Below, in pieces: positions 11,301 to 19,621 of a stretch of DNA of 64,000 nucleotides. The translations under genes and the position numbers were made by a program. How positions within the stretch are numbered: the first letter of the stretch is position 1; the number at the start of each line of letters is the position of its first letter. A model generated the notes under the pieces. It had not been told where the DNA came from, searched no databases, and saw only the letters and a list, made by a program, of their open reading frames with translations. This DNA is from Flavobacterium sp. 140616W15 (GTDB lineage Bacteria > Bacteroidota > Bacteroidia > Flavobacteriales > Flavobacteriaceae): the NCBI RefSeq assembly GCF_003668995.1, contig NZ_CP033068.1, positions 1,674,001 to 1,738,000 of the forward strand, written 5' to 3'.

Positions 11301-11670
11301 AAATGCTTGGTCACCAAATAACACAGGATCAAACTTACCAGGAATTGTTGGGAATAACGGCGCTGGAGACTCTTGGATGGCTTACAAATGGTATGCTGGA
11401 GCAAATCCAATAAATACCAACAAATACTTAGATACTTGGGTACATGAAATGAGTTATATGCGATTAAGCAGTTTACGTTTTGGATATACTTTGCCTAAAA
11501 AAGCAGTAGAAAAAATGTTTTTTGATAGTCTAAGATTCAGTATTGAAGGAAGAAATTTATTTGTAATTAGCTCTGATTACAAAGGATATTTTGATCCTGA
11601 GTCTTATGGTAATATCTATGCTCAGCCTATTCCTAAATCATTAACATTAGGATGTAACATAACTTTTTAA
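8335..11670 (+). CDS. SusC/RagA-family TonB-linked outer membrane receptor
   Basis: Outer membrane beta-barrel importer of 1111 aa that works with a SusD lipoprotein to bring in large nutrients powered by TonB. A signal peptide ends near GYAQ, followed by a carboxypeptidase-regulatory-like domain (about 22-105) with the TDFDGNF and YMGYQ motifs. The plug domain follows, with LKEVVVTGYQ (TonB box region), the SusC-type WVLDGLPLE segment near 190-200 and AAATAIYGARAANGVI near 240. The rest is barrel, ending in an aromatic residue. It starts 25 bp after the protease and 10 bp before susD, so the three genes probably form one operon. The protease neighbour suggests peptides or protein fragments as cargo rather than glycans; this is inference. 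Confidence 0.9.
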   Translation: MKKLIYILSIFLTVVGYAQETRTIKGKVIDYQDKLPIPGATVYVENSSVSNSTNQKGVIESASIGTVTDFDGNFELKIDKNTTGVRVTYMGYQSYTINITSQNSYTISLKADLSELKEVVVTGYQKIEKRKLTSAVAKVNMADIQQAGVASLDQLLIGQVAGVAVTQTTGAPGAIAKIRVRGTASLSGSQDPLWVLDGLPLESNDVPKNFDKDNIDELNNFSIAGLNPDDIKDITILKDAAATAIYGARAANGVIVVTTKKGKKGTMKVNFIANTFVTQKPDFSKLNLLNASQKVDLELGLASRSDLTYRDGGGEISRILNKSNELGAYRAGGFSALSSDTQNAINNLRNNNTNWGDLLYQTAINKQYGLSFSGGGEKSDYYFSLGAYNEEGATIGTGYDRYNVTLKNNFEVTDKLNIGIGLFGSESKTKSYITDTDGFTNPSNYSRTVNPYLTPFNPDGSYNYDKDISGYSDTYIPFNFIEERENSSYELKNRAIKAILDIDYRITKGLKASTQIGLQFDNTSSEKYAGKDTYFTRKEREKTRRFNNGKPSYFLPEGGIIQNNNTDFFQYNWKTMLNYSTVINEKHELELMAGSELRRNYNTSIATKAFGYDPKTLTSIQIIFPSADLANDAAYRAYKKSENENAFASFFATASYTYDRKYTFFGSVRYDGSDLFGVDPKYKYLPLWAASASWLVSEEDFLKGNETLSNLRLRASYGLQGNIDKGTSPFVVGDYGIVSLLPGQSEPTITILSPPNDKLRWEKTENTNFGMDLGLFNNRISIVTDMYGRKSSDLIGVQSLAVENGFEFTTLNWAQVSNKGFEIALATKNIDRPNFKWTTNINFSHNKSHVDRVQIRENELTPSLQGYPVRAVFALKTNGVDENGYPLFVNKKGETVNTQTFFQLYDALADVIPGEFAQSKLDIKEIRDLFTYAGDLDPKFTGGFTNTFKIHDFDITVATTFNIKQTVVETPPYNGAMVDRGKNFTTDILNAWSPNNTGSNLPGIVGNNGAGDSWMAYKWYAGANPINTNKYLDTWVHEMSYMRLSSLRFGYTLPKKAVEKMFFDSLRFSIEGRNLFVISSDYKGYFDPESYGNIYAQPIPKSLTLGCNITF

Positions 11671-11680
11671 TTAATTTAAG

Positions 11681-13000
11681 ATGAAAAATATATCAAAATA
11701 CCTATTCCTTTTTGTAGCTGCAATTGTGGCTTCAAGCTGTGATGATTACCTTGACGTAAAACCAGTAGGGAAAGTGATTCCTGAAACACTTACTGATTTT
11801 AGAGCTGTTCTTACTAGAGGATATGCTGTATTTCCTTTACATAAATCACTTACTGCTTTAAGAACAGATGAAATGATTCTTGAAGAAGAAAGTAATGATT
11901 ATGCATTCTATAAAGATAACTATATCTGGAATGATGCAAATCCCGACCTTATTGCTACAAAATTTCCATATGGTGCATTATACAATTGCATTTTTTATGC
12001 CAATGTAATTATTAACGAAGCTAACAACAAACTTGAAGCTTCGCCTGAGAAAGATCAATTGATTGGGGAGGCTTACGCACTAAGAGCATTTGCTTACTTT
12101 GACTTAGTTAATCTATTTGCAAAACAATATGATGCAACGACTGCAAATTCTGAGAGAGGTGTTCCATTGGCATTAGAGATAGATTTAGAACAAGTCTTTA
12201 AACCAGAAAGCGTAGCGATTATTTACGGGCAAATTATTTCAGATAAAGAGGCAGCTAAAAAACTTCTTAATAAAGATACTCAAGCAACAGGACTAAACTA
12301 TCGTTTTTCTAAAGCTGCATTATACGCATTGGAGTCACGTGTTTACTTATATCAAAAACAATGGGCTCAAGCTTTACAAGCTGCAGACAAAGGATTGGCT
12401 ATTAATAACGCATTAGTTGATTTAAATGCTACTCCTATTTTGCCAAATAATTATGATACTAAAGAATCAATAATGGCTCTTGAAAATACATTTGAAAACA
12501 AATTAAAAAGATCTGCTTATCCAGCTCCAAGCTTAATAAATACATATGACCAAGCTAATGATTTGCGTTTTAATGTGTACTATAAAGCAAGTGGAAATGG
12601 GTTTATATTTTTAAAAGGTGGCGAAATATACCAAAAAAACACGTTTAGAACTTCTGAATTGTATTTGACTAAAGCAGAAGCTTCCGCACAGTTAAATGAT
12701 CTTGCTACAGCAAGAACAACTACATTAATTTTTATTAAAAACCGCTATAATACCACAGGTTTCGCACAATTGAGTACAAAGATTAGTGCTATGAATCAAA
12801 CAGAACTTCTTGACTTTATATATCAAGAAAGACAACGTGAGTTTGCTATTGAAGGACAACGTTGGTTTGATTTGAGAAGAACTACTCAAAAACAAATCGT
12901 GCATACATTGAGTGGAAAGACTTATACTTTGATCCAGAATGATCCGAGATACACATTGCCTTTCCCATTAGATGCAAGATTAAACAATCCAGAATTGTAA
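11681..13000 (+). CDS. SusD/RagB-family nutrient-binding lipoprotein
   Basis: Surface lipoprotein of 439 aa that caps the SusC barrel and binds substrate. The lipobox Cys is residue 20 (ASSC), followed by the DDYLDVKP segment typical of SusD proteins. The helical TPR-like core includes AEASAQLNDLATARTT, and the C-terminal signature RQREFAIEGQRWFDLRR near 390 is a strong SusD hallmark. It is at the short end for SusD, fitting the RagB-like group. It lies 10 bp downstream of susC and is followed by a perfect terminator, ending the operon. Confidence 0.9.
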   Translation: MKNISKYLFLFVAAIVASSCDDYLDVKPVGKVIPETLTDFRAVLTRGYAVFPLHKSLTALRTDEMILEEESNDYAFYKDNYIWNDANPDLIATKFPYGALYNCIFYANVIINEANNKLEASPEKDQLIGEAYALRAFAYFDLVNLFAKQYDATTANSERGVPLALEIDLEQVFKPESVAIIYGQIISDKEAAKKLLNKDTQATGLNYRFSKAALYALESRVYLYQKQWAQALQAADKGLAINNALVDLNATPILPNNYDTKESIMALENTFENKLKRSAYPAPSLINTYDQANDLRFNVYYKASGNGFIFLKGGEIYQKNTFRTSELYLTKAEASAQLNDLATARTTTLIFIKNRYNTTGFAQLSTKISAMNQTELLDFIYQERQREFAIEGQRWFDLRRTTQKQIVHTLSGKTYTLIQNDPRYTLPFPLDARLNNPEL

Positions 13001-13007
13001 ATTAACT

Positions 13008-13036
13008 AGCTCCGTTTTTAACGGAGCTTTTTTTTT
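13008..13036 (+). terminator. Rho-independent terminator after susD
   Basis: Perfect 9-bp stem (AGCTCCGTT with AACGGAGCT), 3-nt loop and a run of nine T, eight bases after the susD stop. Confidence 0.9.
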
Positions 13037-13043
13037 AACTTTG
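13036..13043 (+). promoter_or_regulatory. Promoter -7 element (TAACTTTG)
   Basis: Exact TAnnTTTG match overlapping the end of the susD terminator and 17 bp before the regulator ATG. It gives the regulator its own promoter. No good -33 TTTG is seen because that position is occupied by the terminator stem. Confidence 0.45.
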
Positions 13044-13059
13044 TAAAAAAAAAGAATAA

Positions 13060-13818
13060 ATGAAAATAGTAATTATTGAAGACGAACATCTTGCTTCAAG
13101 TTATCTAAAATCAATTCTGGAACAGCAAAGTATTATTGCCATAAGTGAAATAACTTTGATAAAATCAGTAAAAGATGCTGTTGTTTTTTTCAAAGAAAAC
13201 ACGGTTGATCTTGCCTTTATGGATATCCATCTTGGTGATGGTAAAAGCCTTGATATATTTGAAAAAGCAACTATTTCATGCCCTGTAATTTTTATTACTG
13301 CTTACGACTCTTATGCTGTAAAAGTCTTCAAACATTTTACTATAGATTACCTTCTTAAACCCTATGAGGAAGAAGAGTTATTAGAAGCCTTGTCAAAATA
13401 CAAAAACATAAAAGAAGCATTTAATCCTAATCCTATAGTTGAATCACTTGTTACACTTGAAAATCAAACTAACGTTCAACATCATTTTTTAGTAAATCAT
13501 AGAGATAAACTAATTTCAATAAACGATCAAACCATTGCTTATTTCTATGCTACAGGTAAACATCTGTTTATTTACACCAACTCTGGAAATAGTTATTTTT
13601 ACAACAGCAATCTTAAAGAACTAATCAATAAATTAGACCCTGCCCTTTTCTTTAAAGTAAACCGGAAATATATTTTAAACAGAAATCATATTCAGGATAT
13701 TGTGAAACATTCTAGTCAGAAAATTGAATTGCTTTTAAATATTTCTATTCCCGATACAGACCCTATTATTTTGAGTAAAAAAGAAATTAATAATTTCAAG
13801 AACTGGCTTGATTCCTAA
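13060..13818 (+). CDS. LytTR-family response regulator
   Basis: Two-domain regulator of 252 aa. The receiver domain (about 1-120) shows the acidic pair near residues 7-9, phospho-acceptor Asp55 (FMDIHLGDG), the conserved Thr in FITAYDS near 85 and the KP pair near 105. A LytTR DNA-binding domain fills about 150-252 and includes FFKVNRKYILNRNHI. LytTR regulators are activated by LytS-type kinases, and such a kinase is encoded at 4046-5608 at the other end of the same protease-SusC-SusD locus. It is set off from susD by a terminator and has its own -7 element, so it can be expressed separately from its likely targets. Confidence 0.9.
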   Translation: MKIVIIEDEHLASSYLKSILEQQSIIAISEITLIKSVKDAVVFFKENTVDLAFMDIHLGDGKSLDIFEKATISCPVIFITAYDSYAVKVFKHFTIDYLLKPYEEEELLEALSKYKNIKEAFNPNPIVESLVTLENQTNVQHHFLVNHRDKLISINDQTIAYFYATGKHLFIYTNSGNSYFYNSNLKELINKLDPALFFKVNRKYILNRNHIQDIVKHSSQKIELLLNISIPDTDPIILSKKEINNFKNWLDS

Positions 13819-13910
13819 CTCAAATTATACTTTAATCGGAATATAAACAAATGTGATTCTCTTATAGAGGTATACAATTAGACTTATTAATTAGTACAAT
13901 AGTGTTTTCA

Positions 13911-13918
13911 TATATTTG
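13911..13918 (+). promoter_or_regulatory. Promoter -7 element (TATATTTG)
   Basis: Exact TAnnTTTG match 50 bp before the VOC gene ATG. No clear -33 TTTG. Confidence 0.45.
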
Positions 13919-13968
13919 TGTAAACGACAAAGATTTTAACCGAACATCTTTATCTAATAAATACAATT

Positions 13969-14619
13969 ATGAAATTACAGCACATACAAATTCAGACTAA
14001 TGATCTCTCCAAAACTATTGCATTTTATACTCAAACACTAGGTTTTCAAATTATAGAAAACAATTCTACCTCAGTTTCCTTTCAAATAGGGAGTTCTATT
14101 TTAAAGTTTATCGAAAACAAAAATTTTGATTCCATTTATCATTTCGCCTTTAATATTCCTAATAATAAACTTGACGAAGCTATAAAATGGTGCGACAATA
14201 AAATTGACTTAATTCGTATTGAGGACGAAAAAATTATTACTAGATTCGAAAATTGGAATGCCAATGCAGTTTACTTTTATGACAATAATGGCAATCTATT
14301 AGAATTCATAGCACGACATGATCTGGATAATTCAGAAACTAAATCCTTTGATATAAAATCTATACTTAACATTAGTGAGATTGGTATCGTATATGAAAAA
14401 CCACTAGAATTAGGTCAAGATTTGATAAACAAGCATCAGCTAAGTTTCTTTAGTAAGAATGTCAATAGCGAAGTTTTTGCAGCCATTGGTGATGATGAAG
14501 GTTTATTAATCATTGTAAAACCGAATCGGAATTGGTATCCAACCCAAACACCATCAGAAAGTAATAATACAGAAATTCGATTAGAAAATAACAATAAAAT
14601 CACTGAATTAATTTTTTAG
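13969..14619 (+). CDS. VOC-superfamily (glyoxalase-like) protein
   Basis: Protein of 216 aa with an N-terminal vicinal-oxygen-chelate domain (about 1-115): a LQHIQIQTNDLSKTIAFYTQTLGF opening strand-helix unit in family style, H at the metal position near the start, and FYDNNGNLLEFIAR near 105 with the usual Glu ligand. A shorter second half (about 125-195) resembles a degenerate second beta-alpha-beta-beta-beta unit (GLLIIVKPNRNWYP). VOC proteins include glyoxalases, dioxygenases and drug-binding proteins; substrate cannot be assigned. It is monocistronic, just before the TetR/MFS pair, but carries none of that pair's operators. Confidence 0.75.
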   Translation: MKLQHIQIQTNDLSKTIAFYTQTLGFQIIENNSTSVSFQIGSSILKFIENKNFDSIYHFAFNIPNNKLDEAIKWCDNKIDLIRIEDEKIITRFENWNANAVYFYDNNGNLLEFIARHDLDNSETKSFDIKSILNISEIGIVYEKPLELGQDLINKHQLSFFSKNVNSEVFAAIGDDEGLLIIVKPNRNWYPTQTPSESNNTEIRLENNNKITELIF

Positions 14620-14758
14620 TTTCTCCACTCATAGATGTTTGTTAAATATCACGCGGGGATGCTACGCACAAAACCTAATATACATTTCCTTTGTATCTCT
14701 GCGTCTTTATAGCTTTGAATCTATCAACATCAAAAAAAACTAAAAAAAGCTAAATAAT

Positions 14759-14774
14759 TATACCGATTGGTATA
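14759..14774. promoter_or_regulatory. TetR operator site 1
   Basis: Palindrome TATACCGATTGGTATA, 6-bp arms, identical to the site at 15473-15488. It overlaps the -7 element at 14773-14780 of the tetR promoter, so binding should block tetR transcription (autoregulation). Confidence 0.7.
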
Positions 14775-14780
14775 TATTTG
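14773..14780 (+). promoter_or_regulatory. tetR promoter -7 element (TATATTTG)
   Basis: Exact TAnnTTTG match starting inside operator 1, 22 bp before the tetR ATG. Confidence 0.5.
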
Positions 14781-14802
14781 TATTTTAATATCAAAATTAG
14801 TT

Positions 14803-15396
14803 ATGAGTAAAGCTGCTAGAACCAAACAATTTATAATAGAGAAAACTGCTCCTATTTTTAATATGAAAGGATATAGTGGTACATCTATAAACGACATTAC
14901 AGATGCAACTGGACTTACAAAAGGGAGCATTTACGGTAATTTTGAAAATAAAGATGAAGTAGCAATTGCTGCTTTTAAATATAATATAAAAAAACTTCAA
15001 GATGCATTTGCTAAAGCAATTGAAAAAGAAAGTACCTATAAAGGTAAATTATTAGTTTATCCCAGATTATATTCTGATTATTTTCATTTAAAAATTACTG
15101 AAGGTGGCTGTCCAATACTAAATACTGCCACCGAAGCAGACGATACTCATCCTGTACTTAGACGAGGTGTAGAAAGAGCTATTGTTTTTTGGAAAGACAA
15201 ACTAGTTTTTTTTATAGAACAGGGAATTCTTACTGGAGAATTTAAAGCTAAAGCTATCGACTCTGAAAGAACAGCTTTAACCATTATCGCCATAATTGAA
15301 GGCGCTGTGATGATCAGTAAAGTAACGGGGAACTTAAAGCACTTATCCGACATCATGATATCATTAAACAGAATTATCGAAGACTTAGAAAACTAA
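14803..15396 (+). CDS. TetR-family transcriptional regulator
   Basis: Repressor of 197 aa. The N-terminal helix-turn-helix is visible at about residues 27-52 (TSINDITDATGLTKGSIYG) followed by NFENKDEVA, the standard TetR signature; the C-terminal ligand domain is helical and contains a GCPILNTATE segment like that of the YcdC/AcrR-like group. I chose ATG 14803 because the in-frame upstream TTG lies inside the operator. It sits 108 bp before an MFS exporter in the same direction, and three copies of one palindrome flank the two genes. The likely role is ligand-relieved repression of itself and the exporter. Confidence 0.9.
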   Translation: MSKAARTKQFIIEKTAPIFNMKGYSGTSINDITDATGLTKGSIYGNFENKDEVAIAAFKYNIKKLQDAFAKAIEKESTYKGKLLVYPRLYSDYFHLKITEGGCPILNTATEADDTHPVLRRGVERAIVFWKDKLVFFIEQGILTGEFKAKAIDSERTALTIIAIIEGAVMISKVTGNLKHLSDIMISLNRIIEDLEN

Positions 15397-15426
15397 AAGT
15401 CAAACTCCATTTTTTTTAAACAAAAA

Positions 15427-15442
15427 TATACCGAACGGTATA
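15427..15442. promoter_or_regulatory. TetR operator site 2
   Basis: TATACCGAACGGTATA, a perfect palindrome with 8-bp arms, matching operators 1 and 3 in 14 of 16 positions. It lies between tetR and the exporter gene, 46 bp upstream of operator 3. Confidence 0.7.
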
Positions 15443-15472
15443 ATAAATACTGATTATTTTCACAAAACAAAA

Positions 15473-15488
15473 TATACCGATTGGTATA
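15473..15488. promoter_or_regulatory. TetR operator site 3
   Basis: TATACCGATTGGTATA, identical to operator 1, ending 16 bp before the MFS start codon. It should control exporter expression. Confidence 0.7.
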
Positions 15489-15504
15489 ATTAATTTTATA
15501 TTTT

Positions 15505-17055
15505 ATGACACCTTTAAATCGCAAAATTTTAATAATTACAGTTATTTTGGCAGCTATCATGGAATTGATAGATATATCAATTGTAAATGTGGCTCTCTCT
15601 CATATGAGTGGGAATCTTGGAGCAACATTAGAAGACACTTCATGGGTTATTACTGCTTATGCCATTGCGAATGTTATTATAATACCGCTGACAAGTTTTT
15701 TAAGTGCTAACCTCGGACGACGTAATTACTATATTGGTTCTGTAATTTTATTTACATTTTGTTCCTTCATGTGTGGGCATTCTTCAAACATATGGATGTT
15801 GGTGTTTTTTAGATTTATGCAAGGAATTGGCGGAGGTGCATTATTATCAATATCTCAAGTTATTATCTTTGAATTATTCCCTAAAGACAAACAATCAACA
15901 GCAGGAGCTATTTTTGGTGCAGGAATATTTATAGGACCAACTATAGGTCCAACACTCGGTGGTTATATAACTGAAAACTACGATTGGCCTTGGATATTTT
16001 TAATCAACATTCCTATTGGTATTCTTGTAGCTATTTCTTGCTATTTCTTATTGAAAGAACCAACAATTAAGCCTGAAATGGCAAAAGTAGATTGGACTGG
16101 AATTATTTTATTGGCTATTGGGGTTGGCTGCTTACAAACAGTACTTGAAAGAGGTGAGGTTGAAGATTGGTTTGAAACTAAATATATTGTTGTTCTGTCA
16201 GTTGTTGCATTTCTAACATTAATAACTTTTATATATTGGGAGTTAACCATCGAAAAACCCGTAGTTAATCTTCGTGTACTTAAGAGTAAATCATTGAGTA
16301 TTGCTGCTATTCTGACCTTTGTAACAGGATTCGGAATGTTCATTTCTATATATATTAGTCCAGTTGTGGCGCAACGCTTATTAAGTTTTTCACCTACTCA
16401 AACAGGCTTACTTTTACTTCCAGGTGCAATACTGGCTTTATTGGCACTAAAAGTTTGCGGTACTTTATTACAAAAGGGAGTATCTCCTGTATTAATTATT
16501 GCAGTGGGGTTTCTACTCTTTATCTATTTTAATTGGAGAATGTCGGGAATAACTTTAAATACTAGTGCTGCAGAAATTTCAACCGCACTAATTTTTCGTG
16601 CACTGGGATTAGCATTATTAACAGTGCCACTAACTATGCTTGCTGTTTCATCTCTAGATGATAAAGATGTGGCTCAAGGAGCTGCTTTAAATAATATGAT
16701 GCGACAGCTGGGAGGGTCATTTGGTGTATCGGTTATAAACACCTATATCGTTAATCGCTATGCCTCACATAGAAATGTATTGATATCAAATATTACACCT
16801 GATAACTCCACTGCAATGGATAGAATTAATGGGTACATAAAATATTTTGAAAATAAAGGTTTTGCTTATAATGAGGCCAAATTAAAGGCATTAAAATTGA
16901 TGGAAGCTATTGTTAGTAAACAATCTTCATTATTGAGTTATAGAGATGCTTTTTTTCTAGTAGGACTCTTTTTTGCAATTACCTTACCGTTATTATTATT
17001 TGTGATGAATAAATCAAAAAAAGCTAAATCAGATATTATGCTTTCTGATCACTAA
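15505..17055 (+). CDS. MFS multidrug exporter, DHA2 (EmrB/QacA) type
   Basis: Inner membrane proton-driven drug exporter of 516 aa with about 14 predicted membrane helices. DHA2 features are visible: MELIDISIVNVALSHM in helix 1 (motif D1 region), a motif A-like FLSANLGRRNYY loop near 65-75, and a motif C-type GPTIGPTLGG segment near 150 typical of drug:H+ antiporters. There is no adjacent membrane-fusion protein or TolC gene, so it either works alone or uses partners elsewhere. It is controlled by the upstream TetR protein, judging from operators at 15427-15442 and 15473-15488. Confidence 0.9.
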   Translation: MTPLNRKILIITVILAAIMELIDISIVNVALSHMSGNLGATLEDTSWVITAYAIANVIIIPLTSFLSANLGRRNYYIGSVILFTFCSFMCGHSSNIWMLVFFRFMQGIGGGALLSISQVIIFELFPKDKQSTAGAIFGAGIFIGPTIGPTLGGYITENYDWPWIFLINIPIGILVAISCYFLLKEPTIKPEMAKVDWTGIILLAIGVGCLQTVLERGEVEDWFETKYIVVLSVVAFLTLITFIYWELTIEKPVVNLRVLKSKSLSIAAILTFVTGFGMFISIYISPVVAQRLLSFSPTQTGLLLLPGAILALLALKVCGTLLQKGVSPVLIIAVGFLLFIYFNWRMSGITLNTSAAEISTALIFRALGLALLTVPLTMLAVSSLDDKDVAQGAALNNMMRQLGGSFGVSVINTYIVNRYASHRNVLISNITPDNSTAMDRINGYIKYFENKGFAYNEAKLKALKLMEAIVSKQSSLLSYRDAFFLVGLFFAITLPLLLFVMNKSKKAKSDIMLSDH

Positions 17056-17058
17056 AAA

Positions 17059-17086
17059 CTGGCTTAGAATATAGTTTCTAAGCCAG
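17059..17086. terminator. Convergent-gene terminator
   Basis: Perfect 11-bp stem (CTGGCTTAGAA with TTCTAAGCCAG) and a 6-nt loop, lying between the 3' ends of the MFS gene and the minus-strand TonB receptor gene. It can serve both. Confidence 0.75.
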
Positions 17087-17105
17087 CCTAAATTTTATAA
17101 CCAAC

Positions 17106-19505
17106 TTATCTTGCTCTACTATTTTCTGTTTGCTCCAGCTCCTTTTTCTTGTAATCTGTTTTTTTAGAATTCCCAAAACTATACGTTGCAATTAGTTTAA
17201 AGTAATTGGTAGTATAAGTTCTGTGATAATAAATCTCAGTTTGTCCTACTTCATAATTTCCGGATCGATTAAACCCCTTAAAAATATCATTTGCAGTAAA
17301 ATTCAACTTTAAAGCATTATCTAAAAAAGATCTTTCGATTCCTAATAACACTGTAGAACGCTTGTTATCATCTCCTAAACCATAACTTTTATCACCTAAA
17401 TACCAAGCAAGTAACAGAATTTTAAAAAATTTAGGAATTGTAAAAGTATTATTTGAATACAAATATATCTGAGGCTTAGTTGTTCCTAAAGCAAATGAAT
17501 AAGTATTATCAACAAGTTTAGAATAATTCATACTAACAGTATTAGTTGAACTCCACCATTTGGTAGCAAACGATCTAGAAATTGAAGCGAAATAACTGTC
17601 TTCCTTATCCATATTTATTCCCCTTAAAATATAGCTATTAGGGTTGTTACCTCTCAGAGCGGCTCCTGATATTGGATCAATTTTATAAGTATATCCCAAT
17701 TTAAAATCAAATTTTTTATACAAAGCACCAACTTCAAAAGCATGTGTTTTTTCGGGTTTAAGATTAGGATTACCTTCAATAGTTGTAAATGGATCTTGAT
17801 AAATAACATACGGATTAAGCCCTTGATATCTTGGTCTTGTAATTCTTGAAACATAAGAAGCATGCAATTTTAAATCATCTGAAATTGGCATATTCAATAA
17901 CAAATTAGGAAATACATTTGCATAATTTTTTTTGAATTGTTGACTTCCATTTGCTGTTGTACTTAATTCATAATTGGTCCATTCGCCTCGAACGCCAACC
18001 GAAAAATTAAATTTATCCATCAGAGAACTACTATAATTAAGATAGGCCGCCCCTATTTGCTCTTCATATTTAAAATCACTCGAAAGTGCATCGTTAAGTT
18101 CAAATTCAGTGTTATTATCATCCGAAATTAAAAAAGCTGAACTGGTCTTAATGGCAGCAGAACTAAACTTTGTACCAACCTCTAACTTACTATTATCACT
18201 AATTTTTTTTGTGTAATCAGCTTGAGTATTTACGATATTGATGGTATAGTCGGCATTATTTTTTAAGAATCTTTCAGAGTTAAGCGCATCAACCAAACCG
18301 TTTTCATTAATTAAATCTTTTACTTTACTATTGTAATTAGAATATTGCAATCCAATAAACAATGATGATCCATTGGTGCTATTAGCTACATTATAATTTA
18401 AATTAATAAATTGGTTCAGTCTAACATCATTTTTAGCAACATCTGTAGCGTAAAAAATATCGTTATTAGTAGTCAAAATAGAATTACGACTTTCTACTAC
18501 TCCACCCAAATCTTCAATATTTCCACTATACTCTAACGAAATATAATTTGAATCCGAAAAAGAATATTGAAGTCCAAATCCAAAATTAGAATAATTATTA
18601 AATCTACGCCTCCAATCTGTGGTGAGTGCAGATTTCATAAATTCTGTAGGATCAGGTCTTGTTCTGGTTGTATATAGCAGTTCTCTATTTTTTCCTAATT
18701 GTAATCCATAATTACCTATAACAGAAAATTTTCCTTTATTATAATTAAAATCAAACAAGGTATTTGTGCTTGTTCCCGCAAATTCTGAAACAGTAATTTG
18801 TTGGCTTGCCGTTCCCTTGATTCCGCTTTCAATATTTCTCTTTGTAATGATATTAATTACCGCTTTTCCTTCGGCATCGTACTTCGCTGACGGATTAGAA
18901 ATAACTTCAATCTTTGTAATTTGCGAAACTGGGATTGCTGCAAAACGTTCGCTACTAATCAAAATTCCGTTTAAATAAATAATAGCTTCCCCCTTTCCTA
19001 ATACACTAATTTGTCCTTCGGAAACCACCACATTTGGAACTCTGCCTAATAATTCATTTACTGAACTACTGGTAGAAAGCAATGTATTAGCTACATTCAC
19101 CTCAATAGATCCATTAGGTCCGTATTTTAATAAAGAAGTCTGATTTTTTATGACTACTTCATTTAGCTGATTGTTGTTTGCATTAACGAGTATCGTACCC
19201 AAATTTATATTTTCTTTTCCATCATAAATAATACGCTGGAATGTGTCGGCAAATTCTACAGAAGTAAGTTTTACTAATACTTCTTTTTGGTTGATATCTG
19301 ATAGTTGGAAAACACCATCTAAAAAATCATTTTGTTTAATTAAAGTTGAATCACGAACGGACAATAACGATATGTTTCCCATCATGGGTTCATTGTTGTG
19401 ATTGACAATTTTACCCGAAATATGCTGTATTGATTGTGCTTTAACTCCAGTGGCAGAAATAAGAAAGCAATAGATATAAATAAAAGCTACGATTAGTGTT
19501 CTCAT
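17106..19505 (-). CDS. TonB-dependent receptor, outer-membrane beta-barrel family
   Basis: Outer membrane receptor of 799 aa with signal peptide (ends near GVKAQ), a short carboxypeptidase-regulatory-like domain (about 25-105), a plug domain with the QITKIEVISNPSAKYDAEGKAVINI segment characteristic of the PF14905-type barrel family, and a C-terminal barrel. It is not a SusC: it lacks the SusC length and SusD partner. Such receptors are commonly linked to metal or peptide uptake, but the substrate is not evident here. The minus-strand AraC gene upstream may regulate it; this is by position only. Confidence 0.85.
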   Translation of the reverse strand: MRTLIVAFIYIYCFLISATGVKAQSIQHISGKIVNHNNEPMMGNISLLSVRDSTLIKQNDFLDGVFQLSDINQKEVLVKLTSVEFADTFQRIIYDGKENINLGTILVNANNNQLNEVVIKNQTSLLKYGPNGSIEVNVANTLLSTSSSVNELLGRVPNVVVSEGQISVLGKGEAIIYLNGILISSERFAAIPVSQITKIEVISNPSAKYDAEGKAVINIITKRNIESGIKGTASQQITVSEFAGTSTNTLFDFNYNKGKFSVIGNYGLQLGKNRELLYTTRTRPDPTEFMKSALTTDWRRRFNNYSNFGFGLQYSFSDSNYISLEYSGNIEDLGGVVESRNSILTTNNDIFYATDVAKNDVRLNQFINLNYNVANSTNGSSLFIGLQYSNYNSKVKDLINENGLVDALNSERFLKNNADYTINIVNTQADYTKKISDNSKLEVGTKFSSAAIKTSSAFLISDDNNTEFELNDALSSDFKYEEQIGAAYLNYSSSLMDKFNFSVGVRGEWTNYELSTTANGSQQFKKNYANVFPNLLLNMPISDDLKLHASYVSRITRPRYQGLNPYVIYQDPFTTIEGNPNLKPEKTHAFEVGALYKKFDFKLGYTYKIDPISGAALRGNNPNSYILRGINMDKEDSYFASISRSFATKWWSSTNTVSMNYSKLVDNTYSFALGTTKPQIYLYSNNTFTIPKFFKILLLAWYLGDKSYGLGDDNKRSTVLLGIERSFLDNALKLNFTANDIFKGFNRSGNYEVGQTEIYYHRTYTTNYFKLIATYSFGNSKKTDYKKKELEQTENSRAR

Positions 19506-19621
19506 AAAATAGTACTATTAAATTTTTGATTTTTTGTTGGTACAAAAGTCAATCGTAAATAGCAATATGAGGTAATCTAAGTAGAAATCTGGAGTACGGA
19601 TTTATAAATCTGTACCCAATT

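Noticed and set aside
4046..13818. A polysaccharide utilisation locus
   Set aside because: SusC/D are present but there is no glycoside hydrolase, polysaccharide lyase or sulfatase; a metalloprotease is present instead.
16041..16343. Minus-strand 100-codon frame inside the MFS gene
   Set aside because: It is antisense to a strongly conserved membrane protein and has no coding features or promoter of its own.
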